A DNA stretch of 63,005 nucleotides. Origin: B1SED10-225 sp964501415. Lineage in GTDB: Bacteria; Bacillota_I; Bacilli_A; Izemoplasmatales; Izemoplasmataceae. The DNA is taken from the NCBI GenBank assembly GCA_964501415.1, contig CAZCSL010000007.1, positions 1-63,005 of the forward strand, read 5' to 3'. Below the pieces are notes generated by a model that saw only the letters and a program-made list of their open reading frames with translations, was not told the DNA's origin and made no database searches. Made by a program: the position numbers and the translations under genes. Below are positions 25,919 through 34,276 of this stretch, piece after piece. Numbering within the stretch: position 1 is the stretch's first letter; each line of letters opens with the position of its first letter.

Positions 25919-26730
25919 GATTGGCCCTCCTTATCTTGTGCTTCAAGCGCGTTTAGTCCCCTAATCAAATACGTTTTTAGTAGCTGTATTCGGTAGTCTT
26001 TAGAAGCACGAGGATTGCTGCCAAGCTTAATCTCATTAAGCGCGATATCCAATAGCGCTTTGGGGTCGTTAAAATTTGGTGCTATTTTATCCAAATGGGC
26101 TTTAAGATTAGGTAACAACGTTGCGATGCTCGGTCTAGAGCCAACGGCAACTTGATACCCTTGGTCATCTTTAGTGATCGCGAGGTTTAAAATGGCAAAA
26201 TCTGAAGCCGTCTTCTTGACTTTTTTAAAGTAACCCTGTCCCGCTTTTTTCTTCAAAATCACGGCTTTTAAAACATCCTTTTTCATCGGTCTTTGATTTA
26301 AAAAAGCCTCAAAAGACACTCTGCCCTGATTATAAAAATCCAGTTCACACGGTAAAGCCAAAAGCGGCGTCGCTACATCGGAAAAACCATGTTTGGACAT
26401 GATATTGCCGCCGATGGTCACCAGATTTCTAAGCCCCACACCCATTATTTGGGTGATTGCTTTTGGCAAGATACCATCATAATATTGGTTTATTATATCG
26501 CTTCTTTCTACTTCATAAAGCGGGGTCATACTGCCTATTTTGATTTCGTTTTGGCTTTCTTCAATACCGTTTAATTCTGTTAAAGCCGTCAAATCAATCG
26601 CTTCGTGAATCGTTCTTGAAGACAGTTTTAACCATGCACCACCCGCAATCAATGCGTTATGTTTATCGGTGGTGATTTTTTCATAAGCTTCGCTTACACT
26701 CGTAGGTCTAATTAGATTTTCAATCTTCAT
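25915..26730 (-). CDS. Molybdenum hydroxylase set 2, FAD-binding subunit
   Basis: A 271-residue CoxM/XdhB-type FAD subunit. The start MKIENLIRPTSVSEA is typical, with the flavin motif LIAGGAWLKL near 27-36 and 'GLRNLVTIGGNIMSK' near 97. The second Gly-rich element is divergent (GGAWLK instead of GGTDLL). GAGGGG precedes the ATG. It overlaps mocA by 11 bases. Confidence 0.88.
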   Translation of the reverse strand: MKIENLIRPTSVSEAYEKITTDKHNALIAGGAWLKLSSRTIHEAIDLTALTELNGIEESQNEIKIGSMTPLYEVERSDIINQYYDGILPKAITQIMGVGLRNLVTIGGNIMSKHGFSDVATPLLALPCELDFYNQGRVSFEAFLNQRPMKKDVLKAVILKKKAGQGYFKKVKKTASDFAILNLAITKDDQGYQVAVGSRPSIATLLPNLKAHLDKIAPNFNDPKALLDIALNEIKLGSNPRASKDYRIQLLKTYLIRGLNALEAQDKEGQS

Positions 26731-27286
26731 CTTTGAGCCCCTCTCTAAATTTTAGATAATCTGCCTTGGTGTCAATATCTATTAAAATCCCAGCATCATC
26801 AACGGGAATTTCTTGAACTGCATAAAGATTGCGAAACGCTTTTAAATGGGGTTCTTTTGTATTAAGTAAATCTCTTTTTAACGTCATATCGATATAAATG
26901 GGATGGCCTCTTTTTCCCTTATGTGTAGGAACGCCTATTTTGCCCTGCGTATTTAAAAGCGCTTGATAGGTACTTTTTTTAATAAAAGGCATATCTCCCG
27001 GCTGAATCAAAACGCTATTTGAAGCGTGTTTAATCCCGCATTTAACGCTTTCAAACATGCCTTGGTCATAATACGGATTGTGAATCAATGTAGCGGATTC
27101 ATAAGGTTTTATCAACGGCTTTAGGGCCTCATGATAATAGCCGCTAACAACGATAACCGCATCCACACAATCTTTCATCGCTTCGATGGTATGTTGTAAA
27201 AGGGGTTTATCTAGAATTTTCAAAGCCATTTTATTCGTTTTTGCACGCGAGCTATAACCGCCTGCAAGAATAATGCCTGTTGCCAT
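26720..27286 (-). CDS. MocA/YgfJ-like molybdenum cofactor nucleotidyltransferase
   Basis: A 188-residue NTP-transferase. The nucleotide loop GIILAGGYSSRAKTNK (about 4-19) and the metal-binding LIQPGDMPFI segment match MocA, which adds CMP to molybdopterin for molybdenum hydroxylases. As first gene of the operon it suits a role in making the cofactor for the two hydroxylase sets. GGTGAT precedes the ATG. Whether the nucleotide is CTP or another cannot be told here. Confidence 0.85.
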   Translation of the reverse strand: MATGIILAGGYSSRAKTNKMALKILDKPLLQHTIEAMKDCVDAVIVVSGYYHEALKPLIKPYESATLIHNPYYDQGMFESVKCGIKHASNSVLIQPGDMPFIKKSTYQALLNTQGKIGVPTHKGKRGHPIYIDMTLKRDLLNTKEPHLKAFRNLYAVQEIPVDDAGILIDIDTKADYLKFREGLKDED

Positions 27287-27381
27287 AGTATCACCGTAAG
27301 GGCTTTCATAGTTTTTGGATGTAAGACGTTTTTTTGCTTATATAGGTGTCTTAATAGCGCGAAAGCACTTTCATATCTTAC
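27287..27381 (-). promoter_or_regulatory. Possible structured leader RNA of the purine operon
   Basis: About 95 bases between the putative promoter and mocA. On the minus strand a small hairpin AGTGC-TTTC-GCGCT is followed by TAAGAC and GTCTTAC about 20 bases apart, which can pair. GTCTTAC can instead pair with an upstream GTAAGA, so two exclusive folds are possible. No known riboswitch consensus was recognised and there is no terminator T-run. Confidence 0.35.
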
Positions 27382-27386
27382 CCTTC

Positions 27387-27415
27387 ATTTTAGCATATTT
27401 TAGCGCTTTATTCCA
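27387..27415 (-). promoter_or_regulatory. Candidate promoter of the purine operon
   Basis: On the minus strand an extended -10 TGCTAAAAT has a weak -35 TGGAAT at 17 bases. ATTTTAGC (plus strand) occurs twice, at 27387-27394 and 27397-27404, one helical turn apart across the promoter, which could be an operator. Confidence 0.45.
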
Positions 27416-27442
27416 TGTTGTTATTTAGAATTATTCAAATAA

Positions 27443-27469
27443 AAAGACGCTTAGTCACTAAGCGTCTTT
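27443..27469 (-). terminator. Terminator of the CyuA-like gene
   Basis: AAAGACGCTTAG pairs perfectly with CTAAGCGTCTTT around a 3-base loop; a T-run follows on the minus strand. The stem includes part of the stop codon. It insulates the purine operon from the upstream gene. Confidence 0.85.
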
Positions 27470-28742
27470 AAGAATTTCTTTGAACGAGCGTATGCACAAT
27501 CATCTCATCCACGGTTTTCATGCCTTGATTAGCCAGCTTAGCAATATGTAAAATTGTTTCATCTGCATCGGCTTGGTTGAGCCCTGTAAATGGTGGATAT
27601 GTCTTGTTTTGCATGGCCAGTTTGTACCCGAGATAAGCCGCAGATAAGCCCGTCGTAATCTTAGCGGCACATGAGGCCTTAGCGCCATCACAAATCACAC
27701 CCGCCGCATCGGCCAACGTATTAATCAAGGCCATTTTAATTTGTTCGAGCGAACCATCTTTTAAATAAACAAAGCCGGCCGCACTACTCGCACACGCACT
27801 AATGGCCCCGCAAAAAGCACTGAGGCGGCCAATGTGAGTTTTTTGATGAATCGTTAGTAAATTGCTTAGGATCAAGGCTCGGTATAGCGATTCATCGGTC
27901 GTTTTGTGTTCGTTGGCAAACACAATAATCGGGATACTGGTACTAAGGCCTTGATTCCCTGAACCAGAATTGGTCATAACCGGTTTGGCACTGCCGCACA
28001 TGCGTGCTTCTGAAGCCGCGGAAGTATAGGCTTTGATTTTATCATCTAGGGTTGCGTTGGGATTAGAAAACGTACGCCCAATGTTCATAGGCAAATCTTT
28101 GGCCAAGCCTTCTTTGGCTATCGCCATGTTATATTTGATTTGATCGCTAATCAAAGATTTAACCGCTCTTAAATCGACCGTTTTGGCAAAGTGGTAAATA
28201 TCCTCGATATTCAAGTTGTCGCGTGGGACTTCATAAGCATTAATCATGGATAAGTCAGCATCTTTAACGGTAATTTCTTTTCCATCAACGGTTATTTTTA
28301 CAATATTGGTATGGATGTGTTTGATTTCTACGCTTGCTTCATGGTTGTCAGTCTTAGCGCTGATTTCAAAATGTAGGCTGTGTTCAGAATTGAGTTTGGA
28401 TATCGTAATATTATAGGTTTCTATAAGCGATTTAACGCGTTTTTGATCACTTCTATTAAGCTTGGATAAGATCTTTAAGGGTTCGGTGATATCAGACGCC
28501 ATAAGGCCCGCTACTATGGCAGGCTTGATGCCAACCAAGCCTTTGGTGTTAGGGATGACGACAGATTGAATGTTTTTGATCAAATTGGCGCTGGCTTTGA
28601 TGTGGATCGTTTTAGGATCGGCTTTTAGTAGTGACTTCACTTTTGCGGCGCCATAAGCAAGCGCAATCGGCTCAGTACAGCCTAAAGCCAAGACCAATTC
28701 TTCTTTTAATATATCGATATAATTTTGCGTATATTTACCCAT
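27468..28742 (-). CDS. UPF0597/CyuA-like L-cysteine desulfidase (serine dehydratase-like)
   Basis: A 424-residue protein of the UPF0597 family (E. coli CyuA/YhaM), related to the alpha domain of iron-sulfur L-serine dehydratases. Cys22 (GCTEP), Cys311, Cys317 (CGAISAC), Cys351 and Cys358 (CDGAKASC) include the likely 4Fe-4S ligands. TNSGSGNQG and TTGLSAAY are family hallmarks. It degrades cysteine, or possibly serine, to pyruvate, ammonia and sulfide. It lies directly upstream of the purine operon but is separated by a strong terminator. Confidence 0.85.
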   Translation of the reverse strand: MGKYTQNYIDILKEELVLALGCTEPIALAYGAAKVKSLLKADPKTIHIKASANLIKNIQSVVIPNTKGLVGIKPAIVAGLMASDITEPLKILSKLNRSDQKRVKSLIETYNITISKLNSEHSLHFEISAKTDNHEASVEIKHIHTNIVKITVDGKEITVKDADLSMINAYEVPRDNLNIEDIYHFAKTVDLRAVKSLISDQIKYNMAIAKEGLAKDLPMNIGRTFSNPNATLDDKIKAYTSAASEARMCGSAKPVMTNSGSGNQGLSTSIPIIVFANEHKTTDESLYRALILSNLLTIHQKTHIGRLSAFCGAISACASSAAGFVYLKDGSLEQIKMALINTLADAAGVICDGAKASCAAKITTGLSAAYLGYKLAMQNKTYPPFTGLNQADADETILHIAKLANQGMKTVDEMIVHTLVQRNS

Positions 28743-28810
28743 TAATACACCTCATATGTAAGCGTTTTACCTTTCAATAGTAGCACGCCTTTTTTCTGCT
28801 GTCAAGGAGA

Positions 28811-28836
28811 TAAAAAAAAGCCCTATAAAAGGGCTT
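28811..28836 (-). terminator. Terminator of the small membrane protein gene
   Basis: AAGCCCT pairs with AGGGCTT around ATAAA, and eight T follow on the minus strand. Confidence 0.85.
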
Positions 28837-29293
28837 AATTATCGGATAATTTTATGTTTTTTAAACCATCAGAGCCACTGAGAATATAAAGAATGCCAAT
28901 CACAACGGCAATCAAGGGGAAGATAAACGTGTACCCCGCTGCACCCAACATCAAGTATAGGGTTCCAATAACCATTTGATAGCGATAACGGCATCTTAAT
29001 TTGGTAAATATATCTCGGTTGCGCAACATGCTTAAAAAGACCAACAGATTAGCGATAAAAAAAGGCAAAAACAACGCACTTAAGATTATAAGTGGATATA
29101 TTAACAAGACCATTACCCAACCCTCTTGTTCGGTAACTTCTAAAGGTACTTCTTCTAAAGCTAATGCGGCACGCAGTGTCCAGTTTGTAAAACGGACAAA
29201 CAAACCAAAGATGATGAAACCAAAGCCCGCAATCAACCCTTCAAAGATTAAAGCAATCATTGAGAGCCTTTGTACTTTTTGGGTTAGATACAT
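28835..29293 (-). CDS. Small integral membrane protein (unknown family)
   Basis: A 152-residue protein with about four hydrophobic segments (about 14-34, 64-94, 106-126 and 128-142) and short charged loops. No catalytic motif is visible. The layout resembles DUF2975-type membrane proteins, but I would not assign it firmly. The ATG at 29293 is preferred to the GTG at 29302 because GAAGAGTGAT then acts as ribosome binding site. It has its own terminator. Confidence 0.7.
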   Translation of the reverse strand: MYLTQKVQRLSMIALIFEGLIAGFGFIIFGLFVRFTNWTLRAALALEEVPLEVTEQEGWVMVLLIYPLIILSALFLPFFIANLLVFLSMLRNRDIFTKLRCRYRYQMVIGTLYLMLGAAGYTFIFPLIAVVIGILYILSGSDGLKNIKLSDN

Positions 29294-29424
29294 AAATATC
29301 ACTCTTCAATTAAGTATAGGATATGAATCAAAGCCATTAACGTTCAAAGGTAACTACTCTATTCATTTAGCGGCGCTTATAAACACAAGTTGGGTTCCGA
29401 TAAATTAAGCTTTAAAACTATAAA

Positions 29425-29515
29425 TGGCGGAGAGGAGGGGATTTGAACCCCTGCGACGCGTAAACGCCCTACTCGCTTTCCAAGCGAGCCCCTTCAGCCT
29501 CTTGGGTACCCCTCC
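29425..29515 (-). tRNA. tRNA-Ser (anticodon GGA)
   Basis: Minus strand: acceptor GGAGGGG/CCTCTCC with one G-T pair, anticodon stem CTCGC/GCGAG with loop TTGGAAA giving GGA, a long variable arm typical of serine tRNAs, T loop TTCAAAT, discriminator G and encoded CCA. Confidence 0.95.
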
Positions 29516-29541
29516 GAAAGCTTAATCAATCAAAATCTATG

Positions 29542-31032
29542 TCATTTTAACACAAATAAAGCAGAAGATAAACCCTTTATCACATCGGTGGGTAAAATTG
29601 ACGCTTCATGATGCGTTTTAAGTAAATGATTAACGCTTTGTTGCAGCAAAAATACGGCTTTGCATGCGGCGGAATCTATCGGTATTTTTTTACTGAGTAA
29701 ACTTAAGATAATACCAGCCAAAACATCGCCGCTGCCCCCTTTGGCTAAAGCGGGATTGGGGGTGTGCAAATGAATGGTTTTAGCTTGATTGATAAACACA
29801 CTAGAAGGGCCCTTCAAAAGGATGTTGAGTTGATGGGTCTCAACGAGTTTCTTTAAGGGGGTAAACGGATCTTGTCTGATTGCCGCTGAAGTCAGGTCAA
29901 CTAAGTTTGCCAGTTCTCCTATGTGCGGGGTAATCAAGACATGAGATAAATCATGATATTCAAGTAAGACTTCCTTAAGATGCGCAATACCGTCCGCATC
30001 GATAATCAATGGCCGGCCATCATCAAGCAGTTTTTTAAGTACCTGCGAATAGGCTTTATCTTTGCCTAAACCAACGCCAAATAAGATAGCGTCTTTCTTT
30101 TTAAGGTGTATCTTTAGGGTGTCTAATGAAAGGGACTCCATTTGAATCTCAGGCGGACAATGATGATGGTTTGAAGCCGCTTTATCCCTTAAGATTTTAA
30201 CCAAACCTGCCCCGCTGCGATAAGCCCCTAGCGCTGACAATAGGGGCGCGCCCTCCATTCCCTTAGAACCGCCTATGATTAAACTTGAGCCTTGGTCGTA
30301 TTTATGGATATTTGCTTTTCTTGGGCGCAAGAAAGGAAGCACTTCTTCTAAAGAGGCTAAATAGTGTTGTTTTGCTTTATCATTGGCTTGAATGTCAGCC
30401 TCAACTTGATAGGTTTTACCTTGGTAATCTGGGGCATCTAACAATAAGTTGCCCGTTTTATACGCTTGAATCACCAACGTATAGTCGGCTTTAAAGGCCG
30501 CACCTAATAAAACGCCACTGTAAGGATGAATACCCGAGGGCATATCGAGGCTGATTTTTATCGCTTCTTGTTGATTGGCAAGCTCTACAAGGTCTTTATA
30601 TATGCCTTCAAGGGGTCTATCCAAACTAATCCCAAAAAGCGCATCAATGATGACATCGGCGTTTTTTAGATGGCTTTCAATTTCAGAATCTATAATGAAT
30701 TTACTTAGTCTTTTCGGTAGGGCTTCTAAGGTTTGAAGGTTTTGGCTTAAGGGGTTTTTGGATGCATCAAAACTGGGATAAATAAGGGTTATATTAGGGT
30801 AATCTTGCGCTAAGAAGTGTCCTAGACACGCGCCATCACCACCATTATTGCCCGGCCCACATAAAATACTGATCATTGCCTCTTTGGGCATCAGTTTATG
30901 CTTGATAATCGTTTTGGCAAGCGCCTTTGAAGCTCTGAGCATCAACTCAAAGGATGTGATGTTTTCTCTTTTCAACGTATCTTGGTCCGCCTTAAGCATC
31001 ATCTTGGGGGTTAAAACACGGGTTTTAAACAT
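29542..31032 (-). CDS. nnr: Bifunctional NAD(P)H-hydrate epimerase / ADP-dependent dehydratase
   Basis: A 496-residue fusion that repairs hydrated NAD(P)H. The N-terminal YjeF epimerase domain (1-215) has GPGNNGGDG (near 59-67), the family's substrate loop, and DALFG with its catalytic Asp. The C-terminal ribokinase-like dehydratase (about 225-490) has LIIGGSKGMEGAP, GPSSVFI and the hallmark KGGSGDVLAGII. Length is normal for the fused form. GAGGTGG precedes the ATG. It lies 18 bases downstream of upp and is likely cotranscribed. Confidence 0.95.
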   Translation of the reverse strand: MFKTRVLTPKMMLKADQDTLKRENITSFELMLRASKALAKTIIKHKLMPKEAMISILCGPGNNGGDGACLGHFLAQDYPNITLIYPSFDASKNPLSQNLQTLEALPKRLSKFIIDSEIESHLKNADVIIDALFGISLDRPLEGIYKDLVELANQQEAIKISLDMPSGIHPYSGVLLGAAFKADYTLVIQAYKTGNLLLDAPDYQGKTYQVEADIQANDKAKQHYLASLEEVLPFLRPRKANIHKYDQGSSLIIGGSKGMEGAPLLSALGAYRSGAGLVKILRDKAASNHHHCPPEIQMESLSLDTLKIHLKKKDAILFGVGLGKDKAYSQVLKKLLDDGRPLIIDADGIAHLKEVLLEYHDLSHVLITPHIGELANLVDLTSAAIRQDPFTPLKKLVETHQLNILLKGPSSVFINQAKTIHLHTPNPALAKGGSGDVLAGIILSLLSKKIPIDSAACKAVFLLQQSVNHLLKTHHEASILPTDVIKGLSSALFVLK

Positions 31033-31050
31033 TAAACCACCTCAGTTTAC

Positions 31051-31674
31051 CTATTTTGTTCCAAATAAGCGGTCGCCCGCATCACCAAGGCCAGGGACAA
31101 TGTATTTTTGCGCGTTCAAGCCTTCGTCTAAAGCCGCTACAAACACTTTTAATTTGGGACAATGCTTTTGTAAAAAGGAAACGCCTTCGGGAGAAGCTAC
31201 GATACCAATAAAACGTAAATCTTTGACTCCCGCTTCAATTAACATATCATAAGAAGCCTTAGCGCTTCCTCCCGTTGCGAGCATGGGGTCTAGTAATAAA
31301 ACCGTGGCATCCTTTAAATTAGAGGGGAATTTGGCGTAATACTTTGCCGGGGCAAACGTCGTTTCATCCCGGTATAGTCCGATATGACCGACTTTGGCAT
31401 GGGGAATGAGCATGTGAATGGCATCGACCATGCCGAGTCCGGCGCGTAAGATGGGTACGATGACAATCTCTCTTGCCAAGGCTTGACCTTGAGTTTTGGC
31501 AAGCGGGGTTTCCACATCAATAGTTTCTAAGGGTAAATCTTTGGTGGCTTCATAACTCATCAAACCGGCAATTTCATTGATGGTTTCGCGAAATAACTTG
31601 GCATCCGTATTTTTGTCACGGACTTTGGTAAGCTTGTTTTTAATTAAGGGATGGTTAATGATAATGGGTTCCAT
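31051..31674 (-). CDS. upp: Uracil phosphoribosyltransferase
   Basis: A 207-residue enzyme making UMP from uracil and PRPP. Motifs include VPILRAGLGMVDA (near 76-88), the PRPP loop LLDPMLATGGSA (about 124-135) and C-terminal GLGDAGDRLFGTK. Length and sequence are typical. It feeds salvage together with hpt, the nucleoside kinase and pyrG elsewhere in the window. Confidence 0.97.
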   Translation of the reverse strand: MEPIIINHPLIKNKLTKVRDKNTDAKLFRETINEIAGLMSYEATKDLPLETIDVETPLAKTQGQALAREIVIVPILRAGLGMVDAIHMLIPHAKVGHIGLYRDETTFAPAKYYAKFPSNLKDATVLLLDPMLATGGSAKASYDMLIEAGVKDLRFIGIVASPEGVSFLQKHCPKLKVFVAALDEGLNAQKYIVPGLGDAGDRLFGTK

Positions 31675-31739
31675 AGTTTCTAAACTCCTTTGTGTTTGAT
31701 TTTATTATAATAGGGTTTTACTTAAATCACAACTGCTTA

Positions 31740-31764
31740 TAAAAAGACCGGTCTTATCCGGTCT
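31740..31764 (-). terminator. Terminator of the guanylate-kinase-like gene
   Basis: AGACCGG pairs with CCGGTCT around a 6-base loop; T-run on the minus strand. Confidence 0.8.
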
Positions 31765-31766
31765 CT

Positions 31767-32306
31767 TTATGGGGTTATGTGTTTTTGATACAGTGCATAA
31801 ATATGCGCTGCGAGCGCATCAATTGTCGTATCTTCTTGATTTTGGATGATGTGATCAATATGGGTAAAACGTTTTTTGTCGAACCGTTTACGGTCATTTT
31901 GAATCCGTCTTTTGATATCGGATAAATGATCCCCGCGCGCTTCCATACGCTTAACCCTTAAGGCTTCAGGAGATTCGATTAAACAATAAAGGTTTTTATC
32001 ATTCATCGCCTCATAAATGACGTTGGCGCCTTTTGGTTCGACGATTAACACGCGGTTTGGTTTCGTGTCTTCAAAAGCGGTGCCATAAAAGTGTTGATTG
32101 TAATGAACCGTTTCTAAAAAGAAGTTTTGAGCTAATCTTTCTTTGAACTGTTCGGTGCTTAAAAAGTGATAATCAATCCCGTCAATTTCACCAGGGCGTT
32201 TTTCTCTTGTTGTATAGGTAATCATTTTTTCAAAGCCATAGCCTTCAATCAAGCGTTTGGCTATCTCTGTTTTACCACTGGCACTGGCACCGATTAACAC
32301 TAGCAT
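31767..32306 (-). CDS. Guanylate-kinase-family protein
   Basis: A 179-residue P-loop protein with the Gmk-type order: Walker A GASASGKT (6-13), a GMP-binding segment YTTREKRPGEIDGIDYHFL (about 31-49) and an Arg-rich lid (RRIQNDRKRF). The P-loop differs from the usual GPSGxGKT, and the protein is a little shorter than typical Gmk (about 200), so it may be a Gmk-like paralogue rather than the essential GMP kinase. AAGGTGAG precedes the ATG, and a terminator follows. Confidence 0.78.
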   Translation of the reverse strand: MLVLIGASASGKTEIAKRLIEGYGFEKMITYTTREKRPGEIDGIDYHFLSTEQFKERLAQNFFLETVHYNQHFYGTAFEDTKPNRVLIVEPKGANVIYEAMNDKNLYCLIESPEALRVKRMEARGDHLSDIKRRIQNDRKRFDKKRFTHIDHIIQNQEDTTIDALAAHIYALYQKHITP

Positions 32307-32373
32307 AAGCTCACCTTCTTTTATTCTGTTTAAATTGTAACAAATTATGGGCTTATTTTGAAGCTAAATATTT

Positions 32374-34197
32374 TTAAAGTTTCATCAATATAATATCATC
32401 ATCCGCTTTAAGTTCGAATGCCGCTTCATGCAGGGGCCCTGTGAAGATTTCGACTTGTTCATCTCGAATGATACCAATCGGCATCAACTTATAATCAAAA
32501 GACTCGTAAAGTGAGGATGCAAATGATTTGATGTTATCAAAAGAAAGGGGAAAGGTTTCTTTAAGGATCTGATTAGCGGTTTGAATGGTAAGGGCTTGGG
32601 CATCTTTACCGCTCTCATGGGGCATGATGGTCAGCAAATCATCATAAAAGCGTTCCGTGTCGGAAAAAAGCGCAAGTTTACTTAACAAAAGCGAAATGAT
32701 CTTATTCGAGATAATCGTGTTTTCAATGTTAAAGTCTTTAATGAGCGGGTCATTTTTGGGGTCTAGAAGTTCTACGATGATATCGGCATTATCTTTTTTT
32801 AAGTGTTGTTTTAAATAAAGCAAATTATTAAGCACGTTAGCATCCAAAGCATCGGAAGGTTGGTTTTCATCGCTTAAAAGTAAAATGGTTACGTCTTCTT
32901 CTAAGGCATTGACCTTTTCGGTTAATAGGCTGATATCTTCATCTTTTACCATCGTAAAATTGAATGAAGAATCATAAAGTTTTTCGTACGCTTTAAAACT
33001 CTCTTCGATAAAGCTGCGTTTATTGTTATGGCCAACAATGTGGATAGTCTTGTTTATTTTTTCATTAAAGCGGTGCGTTTTAAGTTTTTTGGTCTTTAAA
33101 AATGGCGTCTTTGTCTTCGCAAGCTTCAATCGATTGTTCGGTGCTAAGACAAAAGTTTTATCTTGATAGGTCTCAAGGGGAATCGCATGCGTATGTTTGC
33201 TCAAGACCTCATCAAAAGAGGTGTCTTTAAGCGTATAGACTTCGCTGCCTGCAAATGAGAACAAGGAAAGATAAATGTCTTCCATATGGTTTTGCATGAT
33301 CGTTTGAGACATGATTTGGCCTAAACGGCGATCAAAACAAATCGGCAAAATCATATAATCGTTTAACGATTTAACGTTTTTATTTAACGTACGGACCTTG
33401 TCTTTAGTATCGATGCCTTTGACCTCAGCGACAATCGGTACTTCAGAAGCGATATTTAAATGTCCGAGACTTAAAATTATCTTAACGATGTTTAAGTCGC
33501 TTTTTGTGAAGGTTTCATACCCTTTTGCAATGCCTTCTAAATTCATGATTAAAACCGCATCCGCAGCCTCAATAGAGGCATCCAACAACTCATTTTGGTT
33601 TAGGGGATCGCCTGATTTGATCAATACGTTCATTTGTGAGAGGTTTTTGCTTTTGTCTTGGTATTTTTTTTGTAGGGCACTTTTGATGCGGTTTTCCGCA
33701 AAATGCTTATCGATATCCGCGAGAATAACGACCGAAATTTTACGGCTTTTTACATAGACCAAATCCGCGATTAAGGCAGGGACTTTGTTATTCCAGTTTA
33801 GAATGACAATGTGTTTTTCTAAATAGATTCTGCCACTAGCGGTCTTTTTCTTATCAAAGTAATCCCTGATGGTATTGGTCGTTAGGGCAATGATAGTCCC
33901 TGAAAAGAGCACCAAACCAACAATCAATATCAGAACCGCCAAGAAAAGCGTCGCTGGGTTATCAATTTCCAATATCGCATTGGGCGCAAGCATCCACGTC
34001 ACACTACCTAAAGCGAATGCTTCAAGAAAGTTTTGAAACCCATCATCAATGATTAACACGATGAACGCGGCAATAATAAGAATAATCAAGTTAATCATCA
34101 CCATGGTCATAATCACGAATAGTCTTGGGGTTTTATACGTTTTTACAGACAACGCATTGCGCATGTTTGAAAGCTGTTTTTTAAGTCGCTTTAACAT
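32374..34197 (-). CDS. CASTOR/POLLUX-like ion channel with RCK domains
   Basis: A 607-residue protein: a basic N-terminus, two or three membrane helices (about 28-52 and 86-108) around a pore-like re-entrant segment, then two Rossmann-like RCK domains (about 128-290 and 385-520). The opening of the first, HIVILNWNNKVPALIADL, is the hallmark of the CASTOR/POLLUX/DMI1 channel family, and IHIVGHNNK opens the second. The canonical K+ filter TVGYG is absent; the segment reads ALGSVTWMLAP. It is likely a regulated cation channel gated by a cytoplasmic ligand (inference). The ATG is chosen with AGAGGTGAT upstream rather than a TTG one codon earlier. Confidence 0.78.
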   Translation of the reverse strand: MLKRLKKQLSNMRNALSVKTYKTPRLFVIMTMVMINLIILIIAAFIVLIIDDGFQNFLEAFALGSVTWMLAPNAILEIDNPATLFLAVLILIVGLVLFSGTIIALTTNTIRDYFDKKKTASGRIYLEKHIVILNWNNKVPALIADLVYVKSRKISVVILADIDKHFAENRIKSALQKKYQDKSKNLSQMNVLIKSGDPLNQNELLDASIEAADAVLIMNLEGIAKGYETFTKSDLNIVKIILSLGHLNIASEVPIVAEVKGIDTKDKVRTLNKNVKSLNDYMILPICFDRRLGQIMSQTIMQNHMEDIYLSLFSFAGSEVYTLKDTSFDEVLSKHTHAIPLETYQDKTFVLAPNNRLKLAKTKTPFLKTKKLKTHRFNEKINKTIHIVGHNNKRSFIEESFKAYEKLYDSSFNFTMVKDEDISLLTEKVNALEEDVTILLLSDENQPSDALDANVLNNLLYLKQHLKKDNADIIVELLDPKNDPLIKDFNIENTIISNKIISLLLSKLALFSDTERFYDDLLTIMPHESGKDAQALTIQTANQILKETFPLSFDNIKSFASSLYESFDYKLMPIGIIRDEQVEIFTGPLHEAAFELKADDDIILMKL

Positions 34198-34219
34198 CAA
34201 ATCACCTCTTTGATTTGGA

Positions 34220-34248
34220 TTGCATGATTATAGATTTCATACTATAAT
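34220..34248 (+). promoter_or_regulatory. Promoter of the alpha/beta-hydrolase-like gene
   Basis: -35 TTGCAT, 17-base spacer and -10 TATAAT in the gap between two divergent genes. Confidence 0.75.
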
Positions 34249-34276
34249 GATATTACATTTGAAAGGATAATGTAAG

